Shown here: piece by piece, positions 48,901 through 60,100 of the stretch | How the letters are laid out: the number at the start of each line of letters is the position of its first letter | Numbering within the stretch: position 1 is the first letter of the stretch | Source: Apricaphanius iberus | Taxonomy: Eukaryota; Chordata; Actinopteri; Cyprinodontiformes; Aphaniidae | DNA: 64,000 bases | Assembly: GCA_028564705.1 (NCBI GenBank) | Contig: JAPXFQ010002424.1 | Location: 806,001-870,000, forward strand | Direction: 5' to 3' | Program-made: the position numbers and the translations under genes | The notes under the pieces: model-generated | What the model was told of the DNA's origin: nothing | The model's input: only the letters and a program-made list of their open reading frames with translations | Databases searched by the model: none

Positions 48901-51900
48901 ATATGTTTTTATTTTCATACTTTTATCATGTATTTGGTTTCTTTATCACTGAATCATGTAAAGCGCATTGAATTGCCTTGTGTTTAAAGTGTGCTATATA
49001 AATACATTTGCATTGCCTTGCCTACAAACTTGTGAGTTATTTTGCTGACTAATAGGAAACCTTGGCAAAAACATAAACTCATTTATGGAGGTAAGAATCT
49101 ATCCGATATTTGGTGATGATAAGGTTTAAATCTGATGACTTTCTCAGATGGAGAGGAAGAGAAACGTGTGATTTATGCGCCCTGCTTGTCATCTGGTCAG
49201 GACAATTGTATTGCTGGAAGACAGAGGTCAAACTGCCTGATCAATTTAAACCAGAGTAAACAGATTGAGCTGTGGAAAACATCACAATCAGGTTAACCAG
49301 GAGGTAGAAGCAGAAGCGACAATGTGCCTCCGTCATCTGGCGGATAAAGATGTGCTGGTGGTACCATCAGGCAGATCCCTCGGAGTTTCATGGCTGAAAA
49401 ATGACTTCACGGATTCAACGACGCCCTCCTGAACTTCAGCGTTTGGGACCCTCATCAGGCGACCTGCAGACAGACAGACAGACAGACGCATGTGACCCTG
49501 CTGCTCCTCGTCTTCTTCTTATACACTCTGAGCAGCTTTTTACATCTCTCAGCTTTGGCATTCCTTCTTAGGCCCAAGCAGCTAAATGCTTCTCCTATTG
49601 TAAATGAGCTGCGAGGATCATATGAGCTGTGCTTGCAGCTTTAAGTATCATTCTTCCGTAAAATGAATTGGGTTTTTTTTGGAGGCATAAACATATTCAA
49701 AAACTGACCATATTTGGCGGAGGCGTCAGGCGTGCGTGAAATTTACGTATTTTAAAGGTCCGGAAAAAACCCATAACAAACATGCCGAGTCCGAGAAAAA
49801 AGCTTAAAAACTATGGTTTGAGTTTACTTTCTTGAAAATGAGTGGCACAAAATGACAAAATGAGCCTATTTCATAACAAAGTGGGTGTAAAACAGGTTGG
49901 GGACAGGATAAAATGATACTGTGGAGAGTAAAAACAGTTATCAAAAGCACAGGAATTTTGTAACAGTGCGTATATAATCACTTTTTTTCCCTCACATTAA
50001 CAAAATATTTTCTCAATTTCACAAAACCTTCTCTGTTTTTCTTTTTTCCTACACTTGCTTCTCTCATGTGCGCCCTCTGGCTTCCGAGCGCTGCGCTCTC
50101 TCTCTCTCTCTTTTTTTTTTTCTTTCAAAGAACTTTATTTAAGTAATGCATGTTACACAAGCAAATGCATCAAATGACACACAAAACCAATAAAATAAAA
50201 AATATATACCTCAGATAAATAAATAAGAGAGAGAGAAAATAAAGACTATTAAACAAAAACAACAATTAAGCCAGGGGGGTTAGAGAAAAAAAAAACCCAA
50301 ATTAAACTTCTCAAAGATTAACAATGTTTTTATAGCTTTCTGGTTGTCGGAATGAAGTATACTTTCGAAATAGTTCCTGAAGTCATAAAGAAAAACAGAA
50401 AAGCATGGTTTTCCACCAGAAAATTTACATTTGTGGATATGGAACTTTGCCAAAATAAGAAGCAGATTTATGATAAACACATTATCAGCATTCTTGTACT
50501 GATTTGTTGTGAAACCACATAAAACATGTTTCCAGAATAACTTAATAGAGACATCTACTTTTTCATGAATCCAGTCACAGATATTTTGCCAGAACGCCCT
50601 TACAAATGGACAGTCCCAAAATAAATGCACTATCGTTTCATCCGAATTATTACAGAAACTACAAAGAATGTCAATGTTCAATTTAAATCTATGTTGAATG
50701 TAAGCTTTAGCTGGATATATTCTATGTACTAATTTATATGAGACTTCTTTTGTTTTGTTAGCGACCAAAAACTTATTGGGTATCTGCCAAACTTCCTTCC
50801 ATGGTATGTCAGCTACAAACCTGTTCCAATAGGACACACTAGGTGGTTGTGTTGCATTGTTGAACTGGAATAATGCTCTTATGGATCTATTATTTCTTCT
50901 TGAGTGACGGGACAAACACATTTTCCCCACAGGAGTATCAACTGGAGACAACAGAGAGCTGTCGTGAAAGTGAATTCTTTGTTGATGCTTAAAAAGCATA
51001 CAGACCCCAGAAGGAATGGCTCCAAACACTTTGGCATACTCTGATGGGTGAATGGGGAGGTTAAATTTAGTTAGAAATTCTTCGTCCAAATTTCTCCAGC
51101 AGTGACGTCACCGATCCAGACTAGATTAAACGATGCACGATTTTAATTCCCAGCGTTTCCGGTCTGTTTTTACTGTTAAAAAGTATGCTCACGTTCTCAG
51201 AATCTAATTTAAGATTTTTGTCTAATTCCTTACAAAATTAGCTGTTATTTTGTTACAGTGTAATTTTCTAATACGAAATGTTTTGGACTGATGCAATCAC
51301 GCCTTATTTTAGGATATTTTTTATTTTTAGAATTAACACTTTTAGTCTAGTCATATTCTGTTTACTTAAAGAAGACTTTTGATTTTAACATATTCAAAGC
51401 GTTCCCTCTCTCTGTTGTTAAATAGAACTGTTAAATGATGAACTGCAGATAACTTTTCATAGCTCAACCATGGCAAATATGTATTCAAAATGTCTGGAAA
51501 AATAGGTTAAAATGAATAATTACATTCTGTATTGGAAAATTACACTAAAAAGCTGGAAGTAAAATCGTGCAACAGGTATTTCTAGTCAAGATTTACACTC
51601 ATTTTGTTACGAATTGGGCCCCATATGTGACACCATACAAAAGGTCACGGTCCCAAAAGCACAGGAAGTCGGCCATTTTGGTTTGAACATCCCATTTTCA
51701 TCATTATATTTTATTTTTCACTGTTACCGAGATGGCTTATCTTGAATGATGAACTCCAACTCTTTTAGGCTGAAAAGCCTATTTACCATAACCCTGATCT
51801 GTAGCACCAGTGTCAGAACTCGGGCCGGGCCTCTCCAGAACATTAATATTACTTCCAGTCAACAGAATAATTCATAAAACTTAAAGTTTACAGTGCGAGT

Positions 51901-53602
51901 AATTTTAGGAATACCGGAATTACAGCCCAGGAATGAGTAAAGGCATGGATTTGGTCTTTAGTTAGTTAAAAACAATATATCCATCTAAATCTGTGGAGAA
52001 CGGTGCAGTAATTTACCCATGTTGGAGAGGAACACTGCTACATCCTGAGCGTAGATCAGCTCATCAGATGTTCTCTCCTTCAGGAAGGGAAACCTGGGAA
52101 CAAAACAGAGATGTTGCTGATACAGATTTGGCGTAAACTCCAGATTTTGGAGCGTCTTACCTGCAGATTTCAAGAGCTTCACACAGAAACTGCGCATATT
52201 TGGGCTCATTGCTCGCTTTCTCAGCACAGATGTTGAGTATTTGGGATAGATCTGCGAGCTCCCTCAAAAGCTGAACATACTTTAGGAAGATTTAACGTAC
52301 AGGAAGGGTTTGATGAAAGTGATTTATGAGAAGAAAAACACTCTGTAACTCAGGATAAAATATCAACTTTCTTTAATAGGATGACACTCTGCAGGAAACA
52401 TCTGAGAGGATTTTTACATCCAAGCAACAGATTAGTCCAGGAACGAGGATACAAAGCCGGAGCGGTTCCTCTTCAAAAGTTTCTTCAGGACAAACAGGTG
52501 CCTCTCCTTCAGGTTCGTCTTCAGGGGAAAATTACACATTTAGATGAAGCAAACATGAGTGCAAACTGATATAAATTACCTCCCACTGACCGTCAGAGGA
52601 TCCTGGAGAAGATGGATCACCTTCCTAAGGTCCAAACTTTTAGGACTGAGCTGCAGACATATCAGAAGGTAAAATTTAAACTGCAGGAGTTCATTGGCTT
52701 AAAACTAGCAGAAACTCTTCCTGACAGAAAGGAGTTTTGGATTAGTGTAGCTACCACACTGATGGTGTAAGCTTTACATTTTGGTTGTGGACTTTTTATG
52801 AAACTTTTTTGTTTTTAGAAAATTCTCTCCAGCCACCATCGGCCCTTTTAGTTCCTACTGTAGGAACCGAGGATCTAAAGTATTAATTAATGCTCTGTGT
52901 TAACTGGGAGATGTTTGGTTTGATCAAAGGGCCAAACCTGGACTCATCCTTGATTTGAAACCAAAATCAATGGAAATAGATTATAATTTTTAGTTTTCCA
53001 ACTATAATAACCTGTTGATAAATGAAATTCTAATATTTCTCTCACTATGTATCTCGATAGTTCACAGAAAAAATTCCAACAAAGAAAAATAAGTGATGAG
53101 TAATTTCTGTAAACTGTCATAAAAGGACGAAGAAATTAAATTAAAAGAAAATAAATAGTTGACCCAATTATGGCTCATTTAAAATGATCTAAAAAATATT
53201 TTCTTAATTATATTATAATTTTCTTATCATAAACAAAATAAAATATATGTAAATCAAAATAAACACTACTAATCATTTCGAGAGAAAAAACAGCTATTTT
53301 TAAGTTTTTATCTTAATCTAATGTATTCTTATAAACCATAATTACAAATATAGTCCTTACAGTTGAACATTTACTTTTATTATAAGTTTTTGGAATTATT
53401 TATATAACAGGTAGGATAACAACACTGGACTGTTTAGTTGCGAAGATTTAAAATAAAGACTATTTACCTGATGAAGATGTTTTATATTTTGTGACGCAGT
53501 CGGATTTACGGGAATCTCCGGATTCACCCTGCCAACAATTTTCCCAGAATCCATCATGGATTCTTGCCTCAAAAACAGACGTTTACCGGGAACTTTGCTC
53601 AA
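30908..53602 (-). CDS. cfap69: Cilia- and flagella-associated protein 69, 21 exons
   Basis: Armadillo-like scaffold protein of sperm flagella and olfactory cilia; human loss causes flagellar malformation. Exons, minus strand: 53602-53468, 52650-52591, 52518-52453, 52270-52161, 52093-52017, 49463-49365, 48289-48137, 48009-47832, 47749-47641, 45318-45270, 45170-45061, 44987-44783, 44693-44568, 44483-44368, 41378-41260, 37814-37540, 37301-37164, 35883-35807, 31517-31320, 31184-31098, 31009-30908. All phases join to 2589 nt, 862 residues; human CFAP69 has about 941. Landmarks shared with human include SSEILWNLLE, EELQLAALDALASVAP, YMSCQGN, FGSEGVE, LPGLSTGDYVTL, RKYLDFK, GEVWNEI and LARTSN-like SRTSN. 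Two ATGs (53602 and 53557) could start the protein; the upstream one is used. The last exon reads into a stop at 30908, but a weak GTCTCA donor inside it (after 30930) could lead to a more distal C-terminal exon, so the end is uncertain. Confidence 0.93.
31540..32330. repeat. Possible MITE end plus unassigned intron sequence
   Basis: It starts with aaaggggccatatcatgcaa, a motif common at the ends of fish DNA elements. The matching far end was not found; the LINE that follows may have replaced it. Confidence 0.35.
32336..34295 (+). pseudogene. Degraded non-LTR retrotransposon (RTE/I-like), reverse transcriptase
   Basis: The reading frame shifts repeatedly. Recognisable blocks are PLDWQTGVVVPLFKKGDQRV, NYRGIILLSLPGKVY, EEQCGFRPGRG, CSVDLGKAFDRV and GLRHGCPLSPILF, then QLRWLGHLVRMPPGRLPGEV and RPRTRWRDYVSQLAW. 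The segment holding the YADD-type catalytic block is deleted between about 33585 and 33600. The tail gataagcggaagatgatgga is typical of this fish LINE. It lies in the cfap69 intron between exons 18 and 19. Confidence 0.82.
34300..35800. other. AT-rich cfap69 intron, one unassigned minus-strand frame
   Basis: Mostly low-complexity intron. A 117-codon minus-strand frame (35545-35192) is followed on that strand by caaataaagcagg, resembling a transcript end. I recognise no domain in it and no splice support. It may be part of an unnamed repeat. Confidence 0.3.
35890..37160. other. cfap69 intron 17, nothing recognised
   Basis: AT-rich intron with a short near-palindromic tract of atatgcaaatgtaattgca near 36230-36290. 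No coding or named repeat content is seen. Confidence 0.5.
38056..38450. mobile_element. MITE with CACTGCAAA ends
   Basis: The left end is cactgcaaaaaccc and the right end ggaatttgcagtg, matched inverted termini. The AT-rich interior has repeated gaaataagtg/aaataag words. The flanking 8-mers do not match, so no target duplication was confirmed. Confidence 0.6.
38864..39342. mobile_element. Inverted-repeat MITE 'X', first copy
   Basis: It begins ccctgaatccgaatacc and ends ggattcggatgcaggg. It is flanked by tag on both sides (38861-38863, 39343-39345), a 3-bp duplication of Harbinger length. The interior holds cccacaatgcagcggaagcc. A second copy follows 38 bp later. Confidence 0.72.
39466..40246. 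mobile_element. Inverted-repeat element 'Y'
   Basis: The left arm 39466-39663 and right arm about 40050-40246 are inverted copies close to 200 bp each (for example tagcctctgagcactaac against gttagtgctcagaggcta). The ends read ccctgcat...atgcaggg. Confidence 0.72.
39664..40559. mobile_element. Inverted-repeat element 'Z', interleaved with Y
   Basis: The left arm 39664-39960 and right arm about 40262-40559 are inverted copies (tggtttggcgtaatacctct against the reverse of agaggtcttacgccaaac; gattaggagctatgtgcc against its complement). The ends resemble those of Y: cagggctgcagccgaaacc and ggttttggatgcagcct. Confidence 0.72.
41972..42195 (+). mobile_element. tRNA-derived SINE
   Basis: The head contains an A-box-like tggctcgagagttgg and a B-box-like ggttcggtctc, spaced as in a tRNA promoter. 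It is followed by a body with tggtggtcagaggggccc and cagctgtggctacaacacag. This is a familiar teleost SINE body. It is inserted in the cfap69 intron before exon 14. Confidence 0.75.
42590..44340. repeat. AT-rich tandem array with hairpin units
   Basis: Units of about 110-120 bp repeat tttttcatattttcattt, then tatctttaaaatat, then the inverted copy and a tttaactttaattc stretch. The array is split by the inverted-repeat element at 42885-44048. A further block of the same array lies at 47100-47330. Confidence 0.7.
42885..44048. mobile_element. Inverted-repeat element inside the AT array
   Basis: The ends are tatagtctcatcagaatcc and the inverse ggattctgatgagactata. Matching inner blocks extend well over 100 bp each side (cctgcaattg/cctgcaggtg, gttccaccagagttccac against gtggaactgcaacc). 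A TA on each side could be the target site. No transposase is seen. Confidence 0.72.
45768..45950 (+). mobile_element. Small LINE reverse-transcriptase fragment
   Basis: It encodes AGFLTNMDRCRHIRPILVN, then LHWLPVFYRLQLKVL and FVYKVFH, the 'LHWLPV..R' block of CR1/L2-group elements. Only about 60 codons remain. Confidence 0.7.
45960..47530. other. cfap69 intron 9: AT-rich, includes tandem-array block
   Basis: It contains A-runs at 46580-46650 and another block of the hairpin-unit AT array at 47100-47330 (tttttcatattttcatata, aaaatatataaaataaaa). No coding sequence is seen. Confidence 0.5.
48660..49022 (+). mobile_element. L2-like LINE 3' tail
   Basis: It ends cattgaattgccttgtgttt, then gtgctatataaatacatttg, the L2/Maui 3' terminus. 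The region from 48690 has two copies of gattctcgtgttttat-type sequence, suggesting an internal duplication. Confidence 0.65.
49466..49488. repeat. (CAGA)n microsatellite at the cfap69 exon 6 acceptor
   Basis: About five cagacaga units directly upstream, on the gene's strand, of exon 6. There the repeat reads (TCTG)n and runs into the CTGCAG acceptor, so it supplies the pyrimidine-rich tract. Confidence 0.85.
50095..51110 (-). mobile_element. L1/Tx1-type LINE 3' fragment with 269-codon open frame
   Basis: The open frame 51089-50280 encodes the C-terminal part of an L1-clade ORF2: WKEVWQIPNKFLVANKTKEV, KLVHRIYPAKAYIQ, and the Cys-rich CSFCNNSDETIVHLFWDCPF typical of the reverse-transcriptase-associated zinc-binding domain. 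It is 5'-truncated, so the reverse transcriptase itself is missing. The 3' end lies by a (TC)n/T-run at 50097-50125. Confidence 0.82.
51110..52010. other. cfap69 intron 5, nothing recognised
   Basis: Unremarkable intron sequence between the LINE fragment and exon 5. No repeats or frames worth naming. Confidence 0.5.
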
Positions 53603-54196
53603 AAACTGTGTTTATCACCTTTAAAATGGCTCTAATGATGGATTTTCTAACTAAAACAGGACCTTCAAGTAAAAACGCTCTGTTTCTGACAGTAAATTCC
53701 CGGTGAAACAGTAAATTAATCAATTTCGCTTCGGGTCTTGGTCCTGAAACGCAGTGCTGGTTGCTATGGTTACTTAGCTGCAACTCTACGGAAAGCGATG
53801 AAGTGCATGGTGCGTTCATTGTGTCTGCAGAAGTCGTAATTTGTGGGTTCTACTTGGGGAAAGTCTTGTAAAAGGCTTTGTGAGGACAACATTCCAAACT
53901 GAAGAGCTAGAATGCCCTTAATAAAAGAATAATACAAATACTATGTGGTTTACAAATCTACTAATATTTAATCGGTTTTAGCTTTTCAATTCGTTCAGAT
54001 TGTAGTTCTGATTTCCGCGGACGTTTAAATAGAGCATAAAAACAAAGCCGAACAAAGCCAAACAGGAAGCTGTTTGTTGACATCAGCAGAGATTTTCTCT
54101 CTTCACAACAACTGAAGATACTTCAAGTAATTTATTAAACCGCTTCATAAAAACACGGTACAGGCCACCGGTCTACCAGGAGCTCAGCTGGACGCC
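53603..54196. promoter_or_regulatory. Divergent intergenic region, probable shared cfap69/kdm1b promoter
   Basis: The two start codons face away from each other with about 594 bp between them, so both 5' UTRs and core promoters must lie here or overlap it. No TATA box stands out. The segment is single-copy looking, without any of the repeats that crowd the neighbouring introns. Its role as a bidirectional promoter is inferred from layout only. Confidence 0.5.
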
Positions 54197-57100
54197 ATGT
54201 TGTCGGACGCAGGTTGGTGTTACAGCTGCTAATGGCTAACATGCTACAGTGACAAGCTGCAGCTTGGTTCATTTAAAGAGCTAAAAAAAGCCCCCAAACG
54301 CCACCGCCTGTTCGCTGTTAATTAACACACTGCGCTGGTGGTCGGTTTGAATCTGCTTATCATCGCATCGGCCTTTAAAACATGCTAATCGGTCACAGCA
54401 AAGGCCTGTTTTCTGCTGAGTTCTCCCAGCCCCTGACACCGTTTGTTATCGCTGCTGCAGATTACTCGGGGAACGGCTCCGGCGCCCGCAGAGCCAGGAA
54501 GCGGAGCTCCGGGGAGTCACCGGGGGACGGACAGGTGCTGCGCTCCTCCGGGAGGCAGAGCACCACCCGGGTGAAGCGCAGCAACAACCCTCCACCTGGA
54601 CAGGTGAGCTGCCGGAGGACGGCCAAGTTTGAGGTTCCCCTTTGCATGTTTCGAAAAGAGCAGAAACTCCCTGTTGAATTGCATTTATTGGCAGTTATTC
54701 ACTCTTTCAGGCAAACATGAGCTTTCAATTGTAATTTCCAGTGCGAAAAATACATAAATCAGCAGTAAATTATTGGTATATTTAGGCAGTTTCCAGAAAA
54801 AAACGCAACAAAACATGATAAATATGCAGCAGTGTCAGAACAATACGAAACAAAATAGATGCAGTAGCTTTCAAATATAGTAACAAAACACGTTTTGATG
54901 CATTTTTCACGAGTATGTATGTTAAGTATTTAGAAAAATCTGTTTTATTACATGCATATTTCTTAAAACTACTGTATAAAGGTGTCTTCAATATTGAAAA
55001 TTTTCATCATATTCAAATTTTCTGAAATACTGAATTCGGACAAAAACATTTGTAGCATAACTTCTTGTTGGACCAACCCTAAAACTTTAACGGTAGTTCC
55101 CGGTCCCATTGCTGACGTTTCCTGAAAATTTCCTCTAAATCCATCTGTCGTTTTTTGAATGATCCTCCCAACAGACAGACAGGCGGGCACGAAAACTTTA
55201 CCACCTGGCCGAGGTAATTATACATTCAGGTCTTCCAGATTTAAGGAACACAAAGTATTAGTACTTATATTTATTCAGCAGTCAAAACTGTTTTTGCAAA
55301 AAAAAAAAACAGTTTGGTTTTGCAATTTACTAAACTTATAGCTGACATTTCACCCAACTAAGACCCGTTTATTAAAACAAGAAAAGGTCCATCCATCCAT
55401 TCTGACCTTCATTGTCATATCTGCTGTGATTTCACTGTAAAACATATTTTTTTAAATAACTAAAAATAGACACAAGTCTGCCAAATCTCATGTTCATTAG
55501 TTTGCTAAGCTCCTAGAGGAGGCTGTGATCAATCTGTCGTTCTCCTTCTCCACCATGCTGTCACCCAGGAGCAAAACACAGAGAATAACATGATTCTCTG
55601 TTACTAGTTCTGCTCTCCGGACAGGTGGACTCCTGCTTTAACTGCCATCTAAATGAATCTGTTTCTGATTTTCTCTTCTGGATCCCAGAGTAAAAGGAAA
55701 GCCCCAGAAACAGAGGAGGAGGATGAGCAGGCTGAGAAGAAGTACAGGAAGTGTGAGAAGGCCGGCTGCTCTGCCATCTACCCCGTTTGTTTTGCCAGCG
55801 CGTCAGACAGGTAGGTAGAGAAGCAATAATGTTTTTGGATTCAAACACTCTGACCGTCTCTAACGCCGGCGTTTCTTTCCTCTCAGGTGTGCAAAAAACG
55901 GATACACGTCCCGGTGGTATCACCTTTCGTGTGGTGAACATTTTTGCAACGAGTGCTTTGATCACTACTACAGAAGGTAAACTAAACACCTGCAGCGCTG
56001 ATGAAAGGGTCAGCAGAGGAATATTATCCTACAATAACTGCTTTATTCTTCTGGGTTACTATTCATTAAGCCTCTCATTAGATAAAAAAAAAATATTTCT
56101 TCAAATTCATATGTGCATCCATGTTATTTACAAATGTCAGTTTCAACTAATTAGTTAAGAAGCTAAAAATTTAATTGCAAATAAAATTTTTAGCTCCAAA
56201 CTAAATATTTAGGCAAGGCAAGTTTATTTGTAGAGCACAATTCATACACAAGGCAATTCAAAGTGCTTCACAGTTGCATAAATTAAGAAAACAGATAAAC
56301 AGGAAAAAATCCAAAATCAACTTAAAAAAATAATTGATTACAATAAAAAGCAAGAGTGCAGATAAAATACTTTCAATTGTCATATGCACGGGTAAAAAGA
56401 AAAGTTTTCAGCCTGGATTTAAACATTGTTAGAGTTGATTCTTGTCTCAAATCCTCATGAAGAATGTTCCAGATTTTAGCTGCCTGAAACTGAAATGCAG
56501 CCTCACCGTGTTTTTTGTTGACTGTGGGAACCACCAGGAGACCCCTCCCTGAAGTTCTCAGGGCCCGAGATGGTTCATATGTCTATAACATGTCAGAGAT
56601 GTACTTTGGTGCCAAACCATGAAAAGACTTGTACACAAGCAGAGCTGTTTTAAATTCTATTCTCTGAGCGACAGGAAGCCAGTGCAGAGACCGGAGCACT
56701 GGACTAATATGGTCGTATTTCCTGGTTCTTGTCAGGACTCCAGCAGCAGCGTTCTGGATGTACTGCATCTGTCTAACAGCTGGTTTAGAGAGGCCAGTGA
56801 GCAGGCCCTTACAGTAGTCTAACCTGCTGGAGACAAATGCATGGATAAGTCTGTCTAAGTCTGGTTTCCACACTATTCCTCTGATCTTACCAATGTTTTT
56901 CAGATGGTAAAAAGCTGTTGATGTTATTGCTTTGATGAGGCTGTTTAAGTTCAGGTCTGAGTCCACGATTACCCCTAGATTTCTAACCTGATTTTTTTGG
57001 TTGAAGACAGAGAGACTCAAGATGACTGATAACATTTTCTCTTTGTGTCTGTGGGCCAAAAACAATGATCTCAGTTTTTTCTGAGTTTAACTGTAGAAAG

Positions 57101-60100
57101 TTGTTTTGCATCCACACACTGATCTGTTCAATGCAGTGACAGTGTGTCAGTCTGAGCTGAATATTTATCTTGAAATAATTATTTATCTTTGAATTAAAAA
57201 TTTAATTTAAAGCTAAAAAAATAGGTAGCAAGGTAAATGTTTATCTTGAAATTAATTATTTAGCTATAAATTATTTAGTTTGAAGCTAAATATTTCGGTA
57301 GCAAGCTAAATATTTATCTTGAAATGAATTATTTAGATACAAATGATTCAGATTGAAGCTAAATATTTATGAAACAAGCTACATATTTATTGTGAAGTTA
57401 ATTATTTAGCTTCAAGGTAAATATTTAGGTAGTAGGCTAAATATTTAGAAAGCAACCTGAATGTTTAGCTTAAAACTAATTATCTTTAAATTAAATATTT
57501 AGTTTAAAGATAAATATTTATATGGGAAGCTAAACTTAGTAGCTAAATGTATTCCTTCAAAGTAAATATTTAACTCAGAGCTGAACATTTTAACCTTGCT
57601 CTGCAAGATGTATTCTCGTTTCCAAACTCAGGAGAATACATCTTGTACCGCCCCAATCAAAACCGTCTGACCTCCGACCCATTTTTGACCGGGCCAATCG
57701 TTTGTCAGCATTGTGCTTTGGGGCGGGAGTTGAGTCGATTGTATCAACTGCCCAGCTAAGACAAACAAACATGGCCACGCCGGTTGACGCTCGAGTAGAA
57801 GCGGCTATTGAATCGGTTGTAGAGGAACTGGATACGATTTCTTCGTTAAAAAGTGAGTAAAACACTTTGTGAAAAGGGAAAACAAATATGGCCGTGCCCG
57901 TTGACTCTCGTATAGAAGCCAGTGCCAGAGACATCTGGTCTCAATCGATATTTCAGAATAAGATATTGTAACAATTTTTAATAGATTAACATTGTTTAAA
58001 CATAAGGGAGACATGAAAAAAAACAAACGACAGTGTAGTCTGTAATTTTAGGTTTAGGCATGAAATCAATGTTGTTTGTTCTCCTGTGACCTTTAGGGTT
58101 AGAAAATAAACTTTTGGCTTGAGTTTATTCATACAGATGTCAAGCAGCGGAAATTATATATTTTGATGCCCATAAGCAATGATAAAGGGTAGATATTCAG
58201 GCTCACCAGCAGTTTATATCGAGGTTTACAAGACCCAGCTTTTATTTTGGTGGTCCAACTTCTGCTTACCAGCAAGTCAATTTACATTGTCGTTAAAAAT
58301 TAAGCTTTTAGCTAAATGTTTAGTGTGAAGCTAAATACGTATTCGTCTCTCTGTGCAGTCACAAGGACGGCTATGAGACCTTTGCCTCCTGGAGGAAGGT
58401 GTGGACTAGTAATGGGAAGAGCGAGCCCAGTCTGAAAGCCTTCATGGCCGACCAGCAGCTGCCGTTCTGGGTGAGCAGGAGAGCATTTCCACGTATAAAC
58501 CTTTTGGGTGTTAGGTTCTGTCTCCAGCAGCAATGCTGATTCATTCCCTGCAGGTTCAGTGCACCAAACCGGAGTGCAGGAAATGGCGGCAGCTGACCAA
58601 GGAGATCCAGCTCACCGCCGCTCTGGCAGCAACATACCGCTGTGGGATGAAGGTCAACAACATCAAGGTAAAGAGGAGCCGAAAAAAAACGGGTTCAGCC
58701 CCAGTTTTTTCCGTTTGTTGATGATGGAAATGTTGTTTCTGCCTGCAGAGTGAAGGACCGGACCAGTGTTCCCAACCAGAGGATTTGGTAAGATATAGAT
58801 CTACTTAAAATACTACTAATAAAACAAACTTGCATATAAATTTCTCCCATTTGAATTTTTTTGTTTTCTTGACGCCATGTCCTGACTTAGAAAGATCCTC
58901 CGTTCTCTTGTCTTTTCCATTTTGACACGTGTAGGAGAACCGTAGCAGCGTGTTTGATAGGTCATATTTTTACCCCTTGAAGCGTTGAATTAAAGGTTCT
59001 TACACAATGACTTACTGTTAAAGTCAAAACATCAATTAAGAAGCTTTTAATTTGAAAGAACTATTGTGGGTGTCAGTTGTGGCTTGACGATATGGCGTCA
59101 AATCTATTTCGCAATATCATCTAAAAGAATGGTTCAGACAGAATAAAGCCTTTAAGAGGCCCCTGACCACAAATCGTAATTGAAGATACAAGCATTTTTT
59201 TTCTGATTCACTTAAAAAGTGGCACAATCGCAACATAACAGACATCAAAAGCCAACATGTTTCTTTTATCAGATCAAGCTCTGTTTTTTCCATCTTTGAT
59301 TCAATTTATAGAATGTAGAAGCTTGCTCATTGCGCCTTTCTGGCACTGACATTTTTCTCAAGAGAACCCCACACTTAGATGTTTATAACCCCAATTGGAG
59401 TCCTGACCCCACCTTTTGAGAACATCTGGTCTAAAACATCTGTGGTAACGATATGTATTGCTGTATATTTCATTTTTTCTTAAAAATGTCAAAATTACAC
59501 AAAAAAAAGCTTAGAATGCCTTTCATGGAATGTTTCTTATGCAAAATGCATTCAAAGAAATATTAATTTATTTTCCAAAATAATGCAACACAGATTTTAA
59601 CATAAACAAAGATAAAGATATTTTAAATGTAAAAAAAGCTAAATATTTGGAAAATCAAGTTTAAAATTGTCTTCTTTCCTGGTTAAATGCTTCGAGTTGA
59701 ACAGGTTTCTTTTCCTTTAAATGAAAAACAGCATACTTTACACTTTCAATATCTACTGTGAAGAAAAACACCGAGCATTAGTATTTATCTTTGTTTCATA
59801 CCTGGTATAAAGCATGACAGCTTGACGACAGCATCAGAATTCATAACCACGCTATGGCGGTATAGTCAGAAATCTCTACCTTTGGCTAAATTTATAGAAG
59901 TTCCACCTTATATCCTTTATATTACCCACTACTAGTGCCAATAATTCAGTTGTGTTGGTTTTGTCATTTCCTAAAGAGGTATTTTTTGAATAAAAGTTGA
60001 GTTTCAAGTTTACGGAGGAGTTTATTTAGAGGTTGCTTCCTCACCATCACCACAGTTTAACGGGTGTTTGACGCTCTCGTTTGGTCGTCTCCACAGAGGG

